Origin: Microscillaceae bacterium
Lineage (GTDB): Bacteria; Bacteroidota; Bacteroidia; Cytophagales; Microscillaceae
DNA: 16,832 nt
Reading direction: 5' to 3'
NCBI GenBank assembly: GCA_003449595.1
Contig: DMHB01000336.1
Coordinates: forward strand, 1 to 16,832
Shown: in pieces, positions 1-7,078 of the stretch
Numbering within the stretch: position 1 is the stretch's first letter
Layout of the letters: every line of letters begins with the position of its first letter
Made by a program: the position numbers and the translations under genes
The notes under the pieces: model-generated
What the model was told of the DNA's origin: nothing
What the model saw: the letters and a program-made list of their open reading frames with translations, nothing else
Database searches by the model: none

Positions 1-57
1 GAAAAATACCAAATAAACTATATAGCCCACTGTCCCTAAATGCTTTAGCCTATTTCT

Positions 58-900
58 ATGCCGAAAACAACTGTCGTCGTTTCTTTTTACAATAAAATTG
101 AATACCTCAAATTAGTACTCGCTGGCTTTGAAACACAGTCGCATAAAGACTTTGACATTATCATTTCCGACGATGGTTCGCGCAGCGATGTAATTGAACA
201 GTTGATGGTTTTGATTGCCGAAAGCCCCTTGAAAATCAGCCATATATGGCAAGAAGACAAAGGTTTTCGCAAAAATATGATGCTGAACAAGTCAACCCAA
301 ATGGCACAAGGCGACTATCTCATCTTCGTCGATGCCGATTGTATCCCGCATCATCGGTTTGTAGAAGAACACTTACAACACGCCCAGCGCGGTGTGTGCC
401 TCACAGGCCGACGGGTCAACCTATCAGAGCGAATCACCCAGAAGCTCACCCTTGAAAAAATTAAGACCCACTATTTAGAGAAAATCGGGTTCACCCTATT
501 TTTTGACCAACTTTTCGGCAAAAGCAGCCACGTAGAACGTGGTTGGTACTTTCAGTCAAAATGGATGCGCGCTTGGATAAATAGCCGCCACAATCGGGGC
601 ATTTTGGGCTGCAATTTTTCTATTTTTAAAGAGGATCTACTCAAAGTAAATGGTTTCGACGAGCGCTATGTAGCCCCTTCTATTGGCGAAGACAGCGACC
701 TACAATTTCGATTGGAATTGGCCAATATACAAATCAAAACCTTGTTTAACATCGCCAACCAATATCATCTATACCACAAATTATTGCCCCGTACCGTCGA
801 AAACGAAGCCTTGTTTGAGCAAACCATCCGCGCACGCATTGCTTATACCCCTTTCGGGATAACCAAGCAAGCCTCACCCCAGCTTTTGGCTAATTCTTGA
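58..900 (+). CDS. Family 2 glycosyltransferase
   Basis: This 280-aa protein is a GT-A fold, nucleotide-sugar-dependent glycosyltransferase, probably acting on the cytoplasmic side in cell-surface polysaccharide or glycan synthesis. The N-terminus has the family 2 beta strand TVVVSFYNK, followed by an ISDDGS acidic motif near residue 38 and the metal-binding DAD within FVDADC near residue 93. The C-terminal part contains GCNFSIFKEDLLKVNGFDE and a following GEDSDLQFRL segment. This resembles the galactosyltransferase/chondroitin-synthase-type C-terminal domain and supplies the likely catalytic ED pair. No signal peptide or membrane helix is seen. The length is normal for a single-domain enzyme. 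The donor and acceptor cannot be read from the sequence. It is the first complete gene in the window, 48 nt upstream of the GAPDH gene on the same strand, with no obvious functional link to it. Confidence 0.9.
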   Translation: MPKTTVVVSFYNKIEYLKLVLAGFETQSHKDFDIIISDDGSRSDVIEQLMVLIAESPLKISHIWQEDKGFRKNMMLNKSTQMAQGDYLIFVDADCIPHHRFVEEHLQHAQRGVCLTGRRVNLSERITQKLTLEKIKTHYLEKIGFTLFFDQLFGKSSHVERGWYFQSKWMRAWINSRHNRGILGCNFSIFKEDLLKVNGFDERYVAPSIGEDSDLQFRLELANIQIKTLFNIANQYHLYHKLLPRTVENEALFEQTIRARIAYTPFGITKQASPQLLANS

Positions 901-948
901 TTTATCCATAATATTGCACCCAAATTTCATTTTTAAACCGATAATTCC

Positions 949-1941
949 ATGTCAAAAATAAAGGTTGCTATCAATGGTTTTGGAAGAATTGGCCGTATTG
1001 CCTACCGCGCTCTTCTTCAAAAGCCTAACATTGAAATCGTTGCACTGAACGATTTGACAGATACTGCTACCCTGGCACACTTGCTCAAGTATGACTCTGT
1101 ACACAGCCGCTTCCAAGGCCAAGTGTCGAGCGATGCCCAGCATATCATTGTCAACGGACAAGCCATCCGCGTGTATGCCGAAAAAGACCCTAAACAACTG
1201 CCTTGGGCTAGCCTGGGAGTCGATGTAGTGTTAGAATCGACAGGTCGATTTACAGACGAACAAGGAGCAGGCGCTCATTTGCAAGCCGGTGCCAAGAAAG
1301 TTATCATCTCTGCCCCTGCTTCAGGAAATATTCCTACGGTGGTGTTGGGTGTCAACGATGCTGCCCTTACCGGTAGTGAAACGATTCTTTCCAATGCCTC
1401 TTGCACAACCAACTGCTTGGCTCCGATGGCCAAAGTATTGGACGATGTTTTTGGCATCGAAAAAGGATATATCACCACGGTTCACGCTTATACAGCCGAT
1501 CAAAACTTACAAGATGCCCCTCATAAAGACCTGCGCCGCGCTCGCTCGGCTGCTGTTTCCATTGTACCCACTTCTACCGGTGCTGCCAAAGCTGTAGGCT
1601 TGGTATTGCCTCATTTGAAGGGTAAATTGGACGGGGTGGCGATGCGTGTCCCGGTGATCGACGGATCATTGACTGACCTTACCGTAGTGTTGAAAAAAGA
1701 AGTAACTGCTGCCGAAGTAAATCAAGCCATGAAAGCGGCTGCCGAAGGCGCTATGAAAGGCATATTGGAATATACCGAAGACCCTATTGTTTCGGTCGAT
1801 ATCATTGGCAACCCACACTCTTGCATTTTTGACGCACAACTTACCTCTGTCAATGGCAACTTGGCCAAAGTAGTAGGTTGGTACGACAACGAAGCAGGCT
1901 ATTCAAACCGGTTGGCCGATTTGATAGCCAAATTGGGCTAA
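949..1941 (+). CDS. gap: Glyceraldehyde-3-phosphate dehydrogenase, type I
   Basis: This cytosolic enzyme converts glyceraldehyde 3-phosphate, NAD and phosphate to 1,3-bisphosphoglycerate in glycolysis, or the reverse in gluconeogenesis. The 330-aa length is normal. The N-terminal Rossmann motif is INGFGRIGR (residues 8-16). The acidic LND at 33-35 fits NAD rather than NADP preference. The active site is SCTTNC with nucleophile Cys152, and the base is His179 in TTVHAYT. Later signatures include RVPVIDGS and the C-terminal WYDNEAGYSNR. The ATG at 949 starts exactly at the family N-terminus (MSKIKVAINGFG). No Shine-Dalgarno sequence precedes it, as is usual in Bacteroidota. The gene is followed 22 nt later by a strong hairpin terminator and is convergent with the hydrogenase train. 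Confidence 0.97.
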   Translation: MSKIKVAINGFGRIGRIAYRALLQKPNIEIVALNDLTDTATLAHLLKYDSVHSRFQGQVSSDAQHIIVNGQAIRVYAEKDPKQLPWASLGVDVVLESTGRFTDEQGAGAHLQAGAKKVIISAPASGNIPTVVLGVNDAALTGSETILSNASCTTNCLAPMAKVLDDVFGIEKGYITTVHAYTADQNLQDAPHKDLRRARSAAVSIVPTSTGAAKAVGLVLPHLKGKLDGVAMRVPVIDGSLTDLTVVLKKEVTAAEVNQAMKAAAEGAMKGILEYTEDPIVSVDIIGNPHSCIFDAQLTSVNGNLAKVVGWYDNEAGYSNRLADLIAKLG

Positions 1942-1963
1942 TGTTGCCTGTCTAATTTTTAAG

Positions 1964-2000
1964 AAACCTTCGTAGCGCTTTAACCTACGAAGGTTTTTTT
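1964..2000 (+). terminator. Intrinsic terminator after gap
   Basis: A perfect 12-bp inverted repeat, AAACCTTCGTAG (1964-1975) and CTACGAAGGTTT (1985-1996), encloses a 9-nt loop and runs into a T tract to 2000. This is a textbook rho-independent terminator for gap. Read from the - strand the same stem forms, but only a short TTT follows it, so it would be a weaker terminator for the convergent gene train. The stop codon of the small - strand ORF (1985-1987) sits inside the stem. Confidence 0.93.
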
Positions 2001-2167
2001 GTGCTACTCGTCCGCGTGCTGAGAAAAAATAATAAGACTCCCAAAGGAAGCGGCACCAAATAAAAATCTTTCAGTTCGCTCAGGTGTGTGCTGGTTGACC
2101 CAATTTGGTACATTGTGATGGAGGCTATTACACAAAGCCCAGCTAAGATTCTATACAGATTTGCCAT
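1985..2167 (-). CDS. Small two-helix membrane protein, unknown function
   Basis: This ORF encodes 60 aa with two hydrophobic stretches: about residues 4-20 (LYRILAGLCVIASITMY) and about 37-50 (LVPLPLGVLLFFLS). A short polar loop separates them, and the tail is Ser/Thr/Lys-rich. I recognise no family. Support for it being a gene is its position 28 nt after the amine oxidase stop, on the same strand as the train, its clear two-helix hairpin pattern, and an ATG start in an AT-rich context. Against it are the small size and the stop codon lying inside the gap terminator stem. It would be the last gene of the train. Confidence 0.55.
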   Translation of the reverse strand: MANLYRILAGLCVIASITMYQIGSTSTHLSELKDFYLVPLPLGVLLFFLSTRTSSTKKPS

Positions 2168-2195
2168 TATGATATTGGTTTAAAAAGTTTCTCTA

Positions 2196-3545
2196 TCATC
2201 TCCCGAGGATTCGGTTGGCTTCGCGAACGCCACTCAAAAAAGCGCCGTGAACCGTTGCCGGATACTCCACGTGGGTATGTTCTCCGGCAAACAATAGCCT
2301 TTGTCCTTCAGGCCACCCCAAAATTTCTCTGTCTTGAGGCACAAAATCTGCTTTGGCAAAACTATAAGAGCCATACGCAAAAGGATCAGCCCCCCATTTT
2401 GTAATGCGTTGGTTTTGAGGCAAAGGAATCTGGTTTCCATACATTTTTCGCAAAATAGCCATCGCTTGTTCCGTGATTTGCGCATCGGTAAAACTTTCCA
2501 TTTCTTTCCCAAAATTTCCCACGGCAAAACCAGTCAGTATATTTTGACCAAGATAAGGCTTCATGTTAAAAAAACAAGGAAACAGCCCTTTTTTATGGCT
2601 TGCATAACCCAAATACTGCACTTCCGTATCCCAAAAAGCCTGCTCAAACTGCAACACCACCCTGTTGACTGTCCCCATTTCCACGTGCTGGAGTGCTTCT
2701 GTTTTTGTCGTTGATAGAGGCGGCGAAAAGATTATGTGGCCTTGCTTCAACACACCCAACGGTACTGTAACAATGGCATAATCAGCCGAAAAATCACCTT
2801 GATTGGTGCTTATCACAATGGCTTGATCAGTTTGCGTAATGGCATTGACTTCGTGGTTGGTTAAAATGGATAGGTTGTGCGCTAAGTGATTCACAAGGGC
2901 ATCATAGCCTTGCGGAAGCAAAACATCGTTGCCCGGAAATTTTTTATCGTCTTCCCAAAATTCTGCGCTTAGTTCTTCAATTGCCCCGGCGTAGTCAAAC
3001 TCTACGTTGAGGGCTAATTGATAGACCATCAGTGGATCTTGCAAAATATCAGGTTGTATTTGCAGCAAAGTTTGCAATAAGCTACTCCCTGTCTGCGCCA
3101 CACTGTATTGCTGTCGTATCAGACTTTTATACTGCCTGTAGTATTGGTTGAGTACATCGTCGCTGATTCGGTTGCCTTGCTCGTCGAATACAGCATAGCT
3201 ATCTTCTTGCGATACCACCCAAGGCGCGTCGATGGCTTTGGCGAGTGCGGTGATTGGGTTGGCTTTGCTATGGCCGTGAATCCACCCTGCTCCTAATTCT
3301 ATCGGAAAACCTGCGGATCGGTCTGTCCAAATGCGTCCTCCAATTCGGCTAAGTGCTTCTAAAATGCTTACTTCTATGCCTTGTGCAGCCAAGGTGTTGG
3401 CAGCAGCCAATCCGGCGATGCCCGCCCCCACCACCAGCACTTTCAAAGGAGAGGCGGGTGGCCTTTGTGCTGACAGTTGGAGAGGCGGAAGAAAACCCAT
3501 CGCCCAACCCAGCGCCAAATATTGGTTAAATTCTCTACGATTCAT
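2196..3545 (-). CDS. Flavin-dependent amine oxidase, Tat-like leader
   Basis: This is a 449-aa FAD enzyme of the monoamine/polyamine oxidase family. It would oxidise an amine to an imine or aldehyde with release of hydrogen peroxide; the substrate is unknown. The N-terminus MNRREFNQYL followed by a hydrophobic stretch to about residue 25 and an Ala before Gln27 looks like a twin-arginine export leader, suggesting folded export. The dinucleotide-binding motif VGAGIAGLAAAN is at 39-50, and RIGGRIWT at 67-74 is the second FAD contact. The C-terminal FAGEHTHVEYPATVHGAF (from about 420) is the usual FAD-capping segment. The conserved Lys of the family's NKVVL-type strand is Arg295 here (GTVNRVVLQF). 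The gene starts 15 nt after the stop of the small 82-aa gene, so it is probably co-transcribed with the hydrogenase train, though a role there is not evident. Confidence 0.88.
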   Translation of the reverse strand: MNRREFNQYLALGWAMGFLPPLQLSAQRPPASPLKVLVVGAGIAGLAAANTLAAQGIEVSILEALSRIGGRIWTDRSAGFPIELGAGWIHGHSKANPITALAKAIDAPWVVSQEDSYAVFDEQGNRISDDVLNQYYRQYKSLIRQQYSVAQTGSSLLQTLLQIQPDILQDPLMVYQLALNVEFDYAGAIEELSAEFWEDDKKFPGNDVLLPQGYDALVNHLAHNLSILTNHEVNAITQTDQAIVISTNQGDFSADYAIVTVPLGVLKQGHIIFSPPLSTTKTEALQHVEMGTVNRVVLQFEQAFWDTEVQYLGYASHKKGLFPCFFNMKPYLGQNILTGFAVGNFGKEMESFTDAQITEQAMAILRKMYGNQIPLPQNQRITKWGADPFAYGSYSFAKADFVPQDREILGWPEGQRLLFAGEHTHVEYPATVHGAFLSGVREANRILGR

Positions 3546-3560
3546 AGAGATTTTGTTTAC

Positions 3561-3809
3561 TTAATCTCTCGACAACTCCATACTGATGTTGGCGCAAAGC
3601 TGATCCAAATCGTTGAAAGGCGCAATGACCAATCCTTTCCAAAGGAGTTTATACAACAATACTCCTTCTACTTCGATGGTAAAATCGCCTTCTACTTCTA
3701 CCGTGTTTTCGCCTACGTGTTGTATTTCGATTTCGTAATGCTTCAACACAAAAAGCAGCAATTCTTTTGGGTCGTAAGCCTGAAGCAACGCCTTTTTTTC
3801 CTCATCCAT
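3561..3809 (-). CDS. Conserved-looking small protein, unknown function
   Basis: This encodes 82 aa starting at the ATG at 3809 (MDEEKKALLQAYD). That start overlaps the stop of the nickel transporter by 8 nt, so translation is probably coupled. An in-frame ATG 6 codons upstream (3827) is possible but would lie deeper in the transporter gene. The protein reads as an N-terminal helix followed by alternating strands (VEVEGDFTIEVEG) and a second helix with one Cys near the C-terminus. No signal peptide, membrane helix or metal motif is visible. I do not recognise the family. Its position between the nickel transporter and the amine oxidase suggests that it belongs to the train. Confidence 0.72.
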   Translation of the reverse strand: MDEEKKALLQAYDPKELLLFVLKHYEIEIQHVGENTVEVEGDFTIEVEGVLLYKLLWKGLVIAPFNDLDQLCANISMELSRD

Positions 3810-4425
3810 AGATATTTTTATATACAATTAAACCTCCAACCATCACACACAACAAAGACGACAATACAGAAAGACTCAGATGAATGATTCTATATTGTGT
3901 AAAATTCTTAGAAAAAGGCAAACTAAATAAGCCTGCGGCGATCAGCATCCCTACGATAGACCCTACGCCAAAAATCGATAAGTACATCAGGCTCAGCATC
4001 GTTTCCTTGATTTCGGTTACAACCAGCAAAATCATCGCGCCACTGCCTGCCAACCCGTGAACCGCCCCCACACTGTAGGCCAAATGGTGGTTGTCGTTTT
4101 CATCGACCAAGTGCTGGTGGCTATGCCGAAAGATGAACAATACCCCCAATCGATACATACCCAACCCAATCAGCATAGCGCCTACTACTGCTTCTAAATA
4201 GGTAAAAACCTGTTCGGAAAGGGCAAACTTGCCTACCAAAATCAACATCCCGATTAAAAGAATGGTCGAAGTGTGGCCCAAACCCCAATAAATCCCGTCT
4301 TTGATAGCCAAATACGAATTGTTGCGTTTGGATACAATGCTGCTGACCGCTACCAAATGGTCGGCCTCGAAGGCGTGCTGAAAACCTACAATGGAGGCAA
4401 AAAGAATAGGTATGAATGATTCCAT
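3802..4425 (-). CDS. UreH/NicO-like nickel transporter
   Basis: This 207-aa inner-membrane protein has about six predicted membrane helices. Helix 1 carries HAFEADH, matching the HX4DH signature that binds nickel or cobalt in NiCoT and related UreH-type transporters. Helix 2 has GLGHTSTI, another family feature, and helix 4 has VHGLAGSGAM. The loop between helices 3 and 4 is His-rich (HSHQH followed by ENDNHH), a plausible metal-collecting segment. It probably imports Ni2+ for the hydrogenase, given its place behind hypE and the NHL gene. The open frame extends up to 4611, but the added 62 residues lie inside the NHL gene and look nothing like the family. The ATG at 4425 begins just before helix 1 and lies 13 nt after the NHL stop. 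Cobalt specificity or a UreH/HupE-like assignment cannot be excluded. Confidence 0.85.
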   Translation of the reverse strand: MESFIPILFASIVGFQHAFEADHLVAVSSIVSKRNNSYLAIKDGIYWGLGHTSTILLIGMLILVGKFALSEQVFTYLEAVVGAMLIGLGMYRLGVLFIFRHSHQHLVDENDNHHLAYSVGAVHGLAGSGAMILLVVTEIKETMLSLMYLSIFGVGSIVGMLIAAGLFSLPFSKNFTQYRIIHLSLSVLSSLLCVMVGGLIVYKNIYG

Positions 4426-4438
4426 AGAAACAAGGATA

Positions 4439-5530
4439 TTAAAAGTGGTGGATTGTCTGTAAATCTTGAAGTACAATTCTGTGGTTTCCGGTATCGGCAA
4501 TCGCCAGTTTATCTTGCCCGGCATACAAGGCAAATGGCCAATACAGGGTGTTTTCGGTAGTTTTGATGGTGTCTTTGTTTTCGCTGCCGGTCGTAAAATC
4601 AGGTTGTCCAATTACTAAGTCGGCAGGTTGGTTGTGCCTTTGCGGGATGGTGTGAAAACCCAGCACACGGCTGTTGCCGGTATCGGCTACCCAAAGTCCT
4701 TGCCGGTAAAAACACACATCATAGCACCAGCTCAGGGTATGCGCTTGTGGAAAGAAACTAAACTGATTTTGCCCATTTTGCGCAAAATCGGGCTGCCCAA
4801 TCAATACATCGGCGGGCTGCTGAAAGGCCGAAGAGGCATTGTGCCACAGCAACACCCGATAAAATTGCGTATCGACGATGGCCAGTTCCCCTTGAGGGCC
4901 AACTTTTACGGAATAGGGCCAGATGGCGTTTGCCGGATCATAATCACGCTCCGAAAAGTCGGTTTGCCCAATTACAGCATCCGCAGCAGCGAACGAAGTA
5001 GTAGGAATTTCTTTGAAAAACAACACCCGTCTGTTGCCGGTGTCGGCTATCCAAAGAGATTGCCCATCGGAGCAGACTCCGTAGCACCAATAGAGGCTCT
5101 GCGCGCTTGGCCGGTGGTTTAAACCCTGAACATTGGGCTGGTTGGAAACAAAATCGGGTTGGCCAATTACTACATCGGCGGGTTGGCCGTGCTGGGTGGG
5201 TAGCTGTAGCCAAATCAACACGCGGTGGTTCCAAGCATCGGCTACAATGAGCTTTTGCCCGTCAGACCATATTCCCGAAGGATATTGCAAACTATTGGCC
5301 GACACCTCGCCCTGCACGTTGCGCCCGGTGTGGGTGGTGTGTGTTTGCCCCAGCACCAAGTCGGGAGCTTGTCCTTCGCTTGGGGTGTTGTGCCACATAA
5401 ACACCCTGTTTTGACCGGTATCGGCTACCCACAACTTGCCTTGGTGGAAAAATACCCCCCGAGGAGCCAGAAAAGGATTTTGGGCAGCCCCTTTAAAAAC
5501 AAACGAATCGGTAGAGGTGGAATAGGGCAT
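4439..5530 (-). CDS. NHL-type beta-propeller protein, six repeats
   Basis: This 363-aa protein has six repeats of about 60 residues with NHL cores: LWVADTGQNRV (33-43), LIVADAWNHRV, LWIADTGNRRV, LAIVDTQFYRV, LWVADTGNSRV and LAIADTGNHRI (342-352). A second motif, VIGQPDF or similar, follows five of the blades. It should fold as a six-bladed propeller, most likely a binding scaffold. No signal peptide is present, so it is probably cytoplasmic, like the hydrogenase. Blades 3 and 5 share WCYxVC (148-153 and 268-273), while blades 4 and 6 share WP and LAIxDT, which shows duplication of a two-blade unit. The gene starts 7 nt after the preceding stop, within the hydrogenase train. A structural or electron-transfer-partner role is conceivable, but nothing in the sequence proves it. 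Confidence 0.88.
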   Translation of the reverse strand: MPYSTSTDSFVFKGAAQNPFLAPRGVFFHQGKLWVADTGQNRVFMWHNTPSEGQAPDLVLGQTHTTHTGRNVQGEVSANSLQYPSGIWSDGQKLIVADAWNHRVLIWLQLPTQHGQPADVVIGQPDFVSNQPNVQGLNHRPSAQSLYWCYGVCSDGQSLWIADTGNRRVLFFKEIPTTSFAAADAVIGQTDFSERDYDPANAIWPYSVKVGPQGELAIVDTQFYRVLLWHNASSAFQQPADVLIGQPDFAQNGQNQFSFFPQAHTLSWCYDVCFYRQGLWVADTGNSRVLGFHTIPQRHNQPADLVIGQPDFTTGSENKDTIKTTENTLYWPFALYAGQDKLAIADTGNHRIVLQDLQTIHHF

Positions 5531-5537
5531 AGTCGGG

Positions 5538-5975
5538 TCAATTCAGTTTGGTGGTTTGCCACGATATGACCTGCCATTGGCCTGCCTGCTGGCGATACAC
5601 CGCCGTAAATAAGACTGTGAGCTTTGTTATGGAGTTGTCTTCTTCAAAAAACTCTACCAAAAGCCGTCCATTGGTAAGGCCAATTTCACCATAAATGCGC
5701 GCTTTTGAATCGAGCACTTGCAGCGTTTGGTACCTCGATTTTTGGTTGGCAATGTCTTGGATGTAAGAGGTCTTGCTGTCGATTTTGCCGTTGGAATGCA
5801 CCCATACCAACTCATCGGCCAACATCACCTCTAATTGGGCTACATTGGCTTTGAGCGTAGCCTCCACGCGTGCTTGCTCGAATGCCAGCAGCTCTTCGGT
5901 AGGGTTTGTCTGTTGGGCTATGCTTGTTTGCCACAAAAGACCTAAAAATAAGGACAATAAAAGTGGTTTTTTCAT
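5538..5975 (-). CDS. Exported SnoaL/DUF4440-like (NTF2 fold) protein
   Basis: This encodes 145 aa from the ATG at 5975. It begins with a Sec signal peptide (MKKPLLLSLFLGLLWQTSIA, then Gln-Gln) with likely cleavage after Ala20, so the mature protein is periplasmic. The rest follows the NTF2-like pattern: an N-terminal helix (LLAFEQARVEATLKAN), then LADELVWVHSNGK, a helix with SYIQDI, and strands ending in GQWQVISWQTTKLN. Family members are small enzymes or ligand-binding proteins of varied function, and none can be assigned here. A TTG codon at 5999 would add eight residues but overlaps the hypE stop, so the ATG, 17 nt after hypE, is preferred. An exported protein is unexpected in a train that otherwise builds a cytoplasmic-type hydrogenase. 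Confidence 0.8.
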   Translation of the reverse strand: MKKPLLLSLFLGLLWQTSIAQQTNPTEELLAFEQARVEATLKANVAQLEVMLADELVWVHSNGKIDSKTSYIQDIANQKSRYQTLQVLDSKARIYGEIGLTNGRLLVEFFEEDNSITKLTVLFTAVYRQQAGQWQVISWQTTKLN

Positions 5976-5992
5976 TTTGTTGAAGTTTATCG

Positions 5993-7045
5993 TTAACAAA
6001 TACGGGGCAATTGTTCACCAATCGGCATATTGACCACCCGCTTGCCGCCTATGGCACTTTGTAGCACTACTTGTTTGGGATGCGCTTGCACTACTTGACC
6101 AATTCGGCGCGCTTGGCGGCCTTCGGGCAAAGCGCGCAAAGCCTGCTCGAAAGCATCGGCTACATCAGCAGCGACCATACAAAGGAAAATGCCTTCGTTG
6201 GCCACATAGAGCGGATCGAGCCCTAAGATTTCGCAAGCACTCTCAACTTGTTCGGCAATGGGGATATTTTTTTGCCAAAGCTCGATGCCCAAGCCTGTAT
6301 CGCGGGCAATTTCGTTGAGCACAGCCGCCAAGCCTCCTCGGGTGGGGTCTTTCAGCAAGTGAATAGCTGACCCAAATTGGTCTAACAATGCCTTCACAGC
6401 CAAATGCAACGGTTGTGTATCGCTTTGTAAATCGGTTTCAAACTGAAGCCCTTCACGCATCGACATAATGGCGATGCCGTGGCTGGCGACCAAGCCACTG
6501 ACAAAAACTACATCGCCGGCTTGTACCCGCTGAAGCCCGGTTTGCGCTTGGGGATGCACCAAGCCGATGCCGGTGGTATTAATGAATATTTTATCGCCTT
6601 TGCCCTTTTCCACTACTTTGGTGTCGCCGGTTACTACTTGTACGCCTGCTTTTTGGCAAGCCACCCGAATGGCCAACAGTACTTCCCAAAACTCTTCCAT
6701 CCGTAAACCCTCTTCCAAAATAAAACTCAAAGACAAATATTTGGGCATTGCCCCACACATAGCCAAATCGTTTACCGTGCCGTTGACGGCCAGTTCGCCG
6801 ATGTTGCTGTGTGGAAAAAAAATGGGCGAAATCACAAAGCTATCTGTTGTGAAGGCGGTTTTTCCATTCAATTCAAAAATAGCTCCGTCGTGGTGTTGAT
6901 CGAGCAAATCGTTGCTCAGAATTTTAAAAACTCCTTTTTCTAAGAGTTGGTTGGTCAGCAAGCCACCGCTGCCGTGCCCCAAGGTGATGATGTCGAAGTC
7001 TAACTGAGGAAGTGGGCATTGCAATTGGATAGCCAAATTTGTCAT
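5993..7045 (-). CDS. hypE: Hydrogenase maturation protein HypE
   Basis: HypE receives a carbamoyl group from HypF on its C-terminal cysteine and dehydrates it to a thiocyanate. This supplies the cyanide ligands of the active-site iron. The 350-aa length is normal. The N-terminus has LGHGSGGLLTNQL, the AIR-synthase-like ATP-binding start. TDSFVISP and a GDTKVVEKGKGD segment follow, with KDPTRGG near residue 240. The chain ends exactly in PRIC with Cys350 as the last residue, the family hallmark, so the gene is intact. It lies 33 nt after hypD, in the order hypC-hypD-hypE. Confidence 0.97.
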   Translation of the reverse strand: MTNLAIQLQCPLPQLDFDIITLGHGSGGLLTNQLLEKGVFKILSNDLLDQHHDGAIFELNGKTAFTTDSFVISPIFFPHSNIGELAVNGTVNDLAMCGAMPKYLSLSFILEEGLRMEEFWEVLLAIRVACQKAGVQVVTGDTKVVEKGKGDKIFINTTGIGLVHPQAQTGLQRVQAGDVVFVSGLVASHGIAIMSMREGLQFETDLQSDTQPLHLAVKALLDQFGSAIHLLKDPTRGGLAAVLNEIARDTGLGIELWQKNIPIAEQVESACEILGLDPLYVANEGIFLCMVAADVADAFEQALRALPEGRQARRIGQVVQAHPKQVVLQSAIGGKRVVNMPIGEQLPRIC

Positions 7046-7078
7046 AGACCGTGTAACTTTTGAATGATGGAAAATACA

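Noticed and set aside
1..57. Possible promoter or upstream gene remnant before the glycosyltransferase.
   Set aside because: Only 57 AT-rich bases are visible. No convincing Bacteroidota -33/-7 pair or coding frame could be supported.
4426..4611. A 62-residue N-terminal extension of the nickel transporter.
   Set aside because: It is the out-of-frame shadow of the NHL gene, has no hydrophobic character, and ends just before the family's true first helix.
4480..5480. Recurring short DNA words that could suggest a tandem repeat or CRISPR-like array.
   Set aside because: The spacing is about 180-200 nt and follows the protein blades. The units are diverged and coding, with no constant repeat-spacer pattern.
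4628..5569. Several + strand ORFs opposite the NHL gene (4628-5122, 5133-5414, 5225-5569).
   Set aside because: They are antisense shadows of the repeated NHL codons. Their apparent repeats come from the propeller blades, and the - strand frame has clear family motifs.
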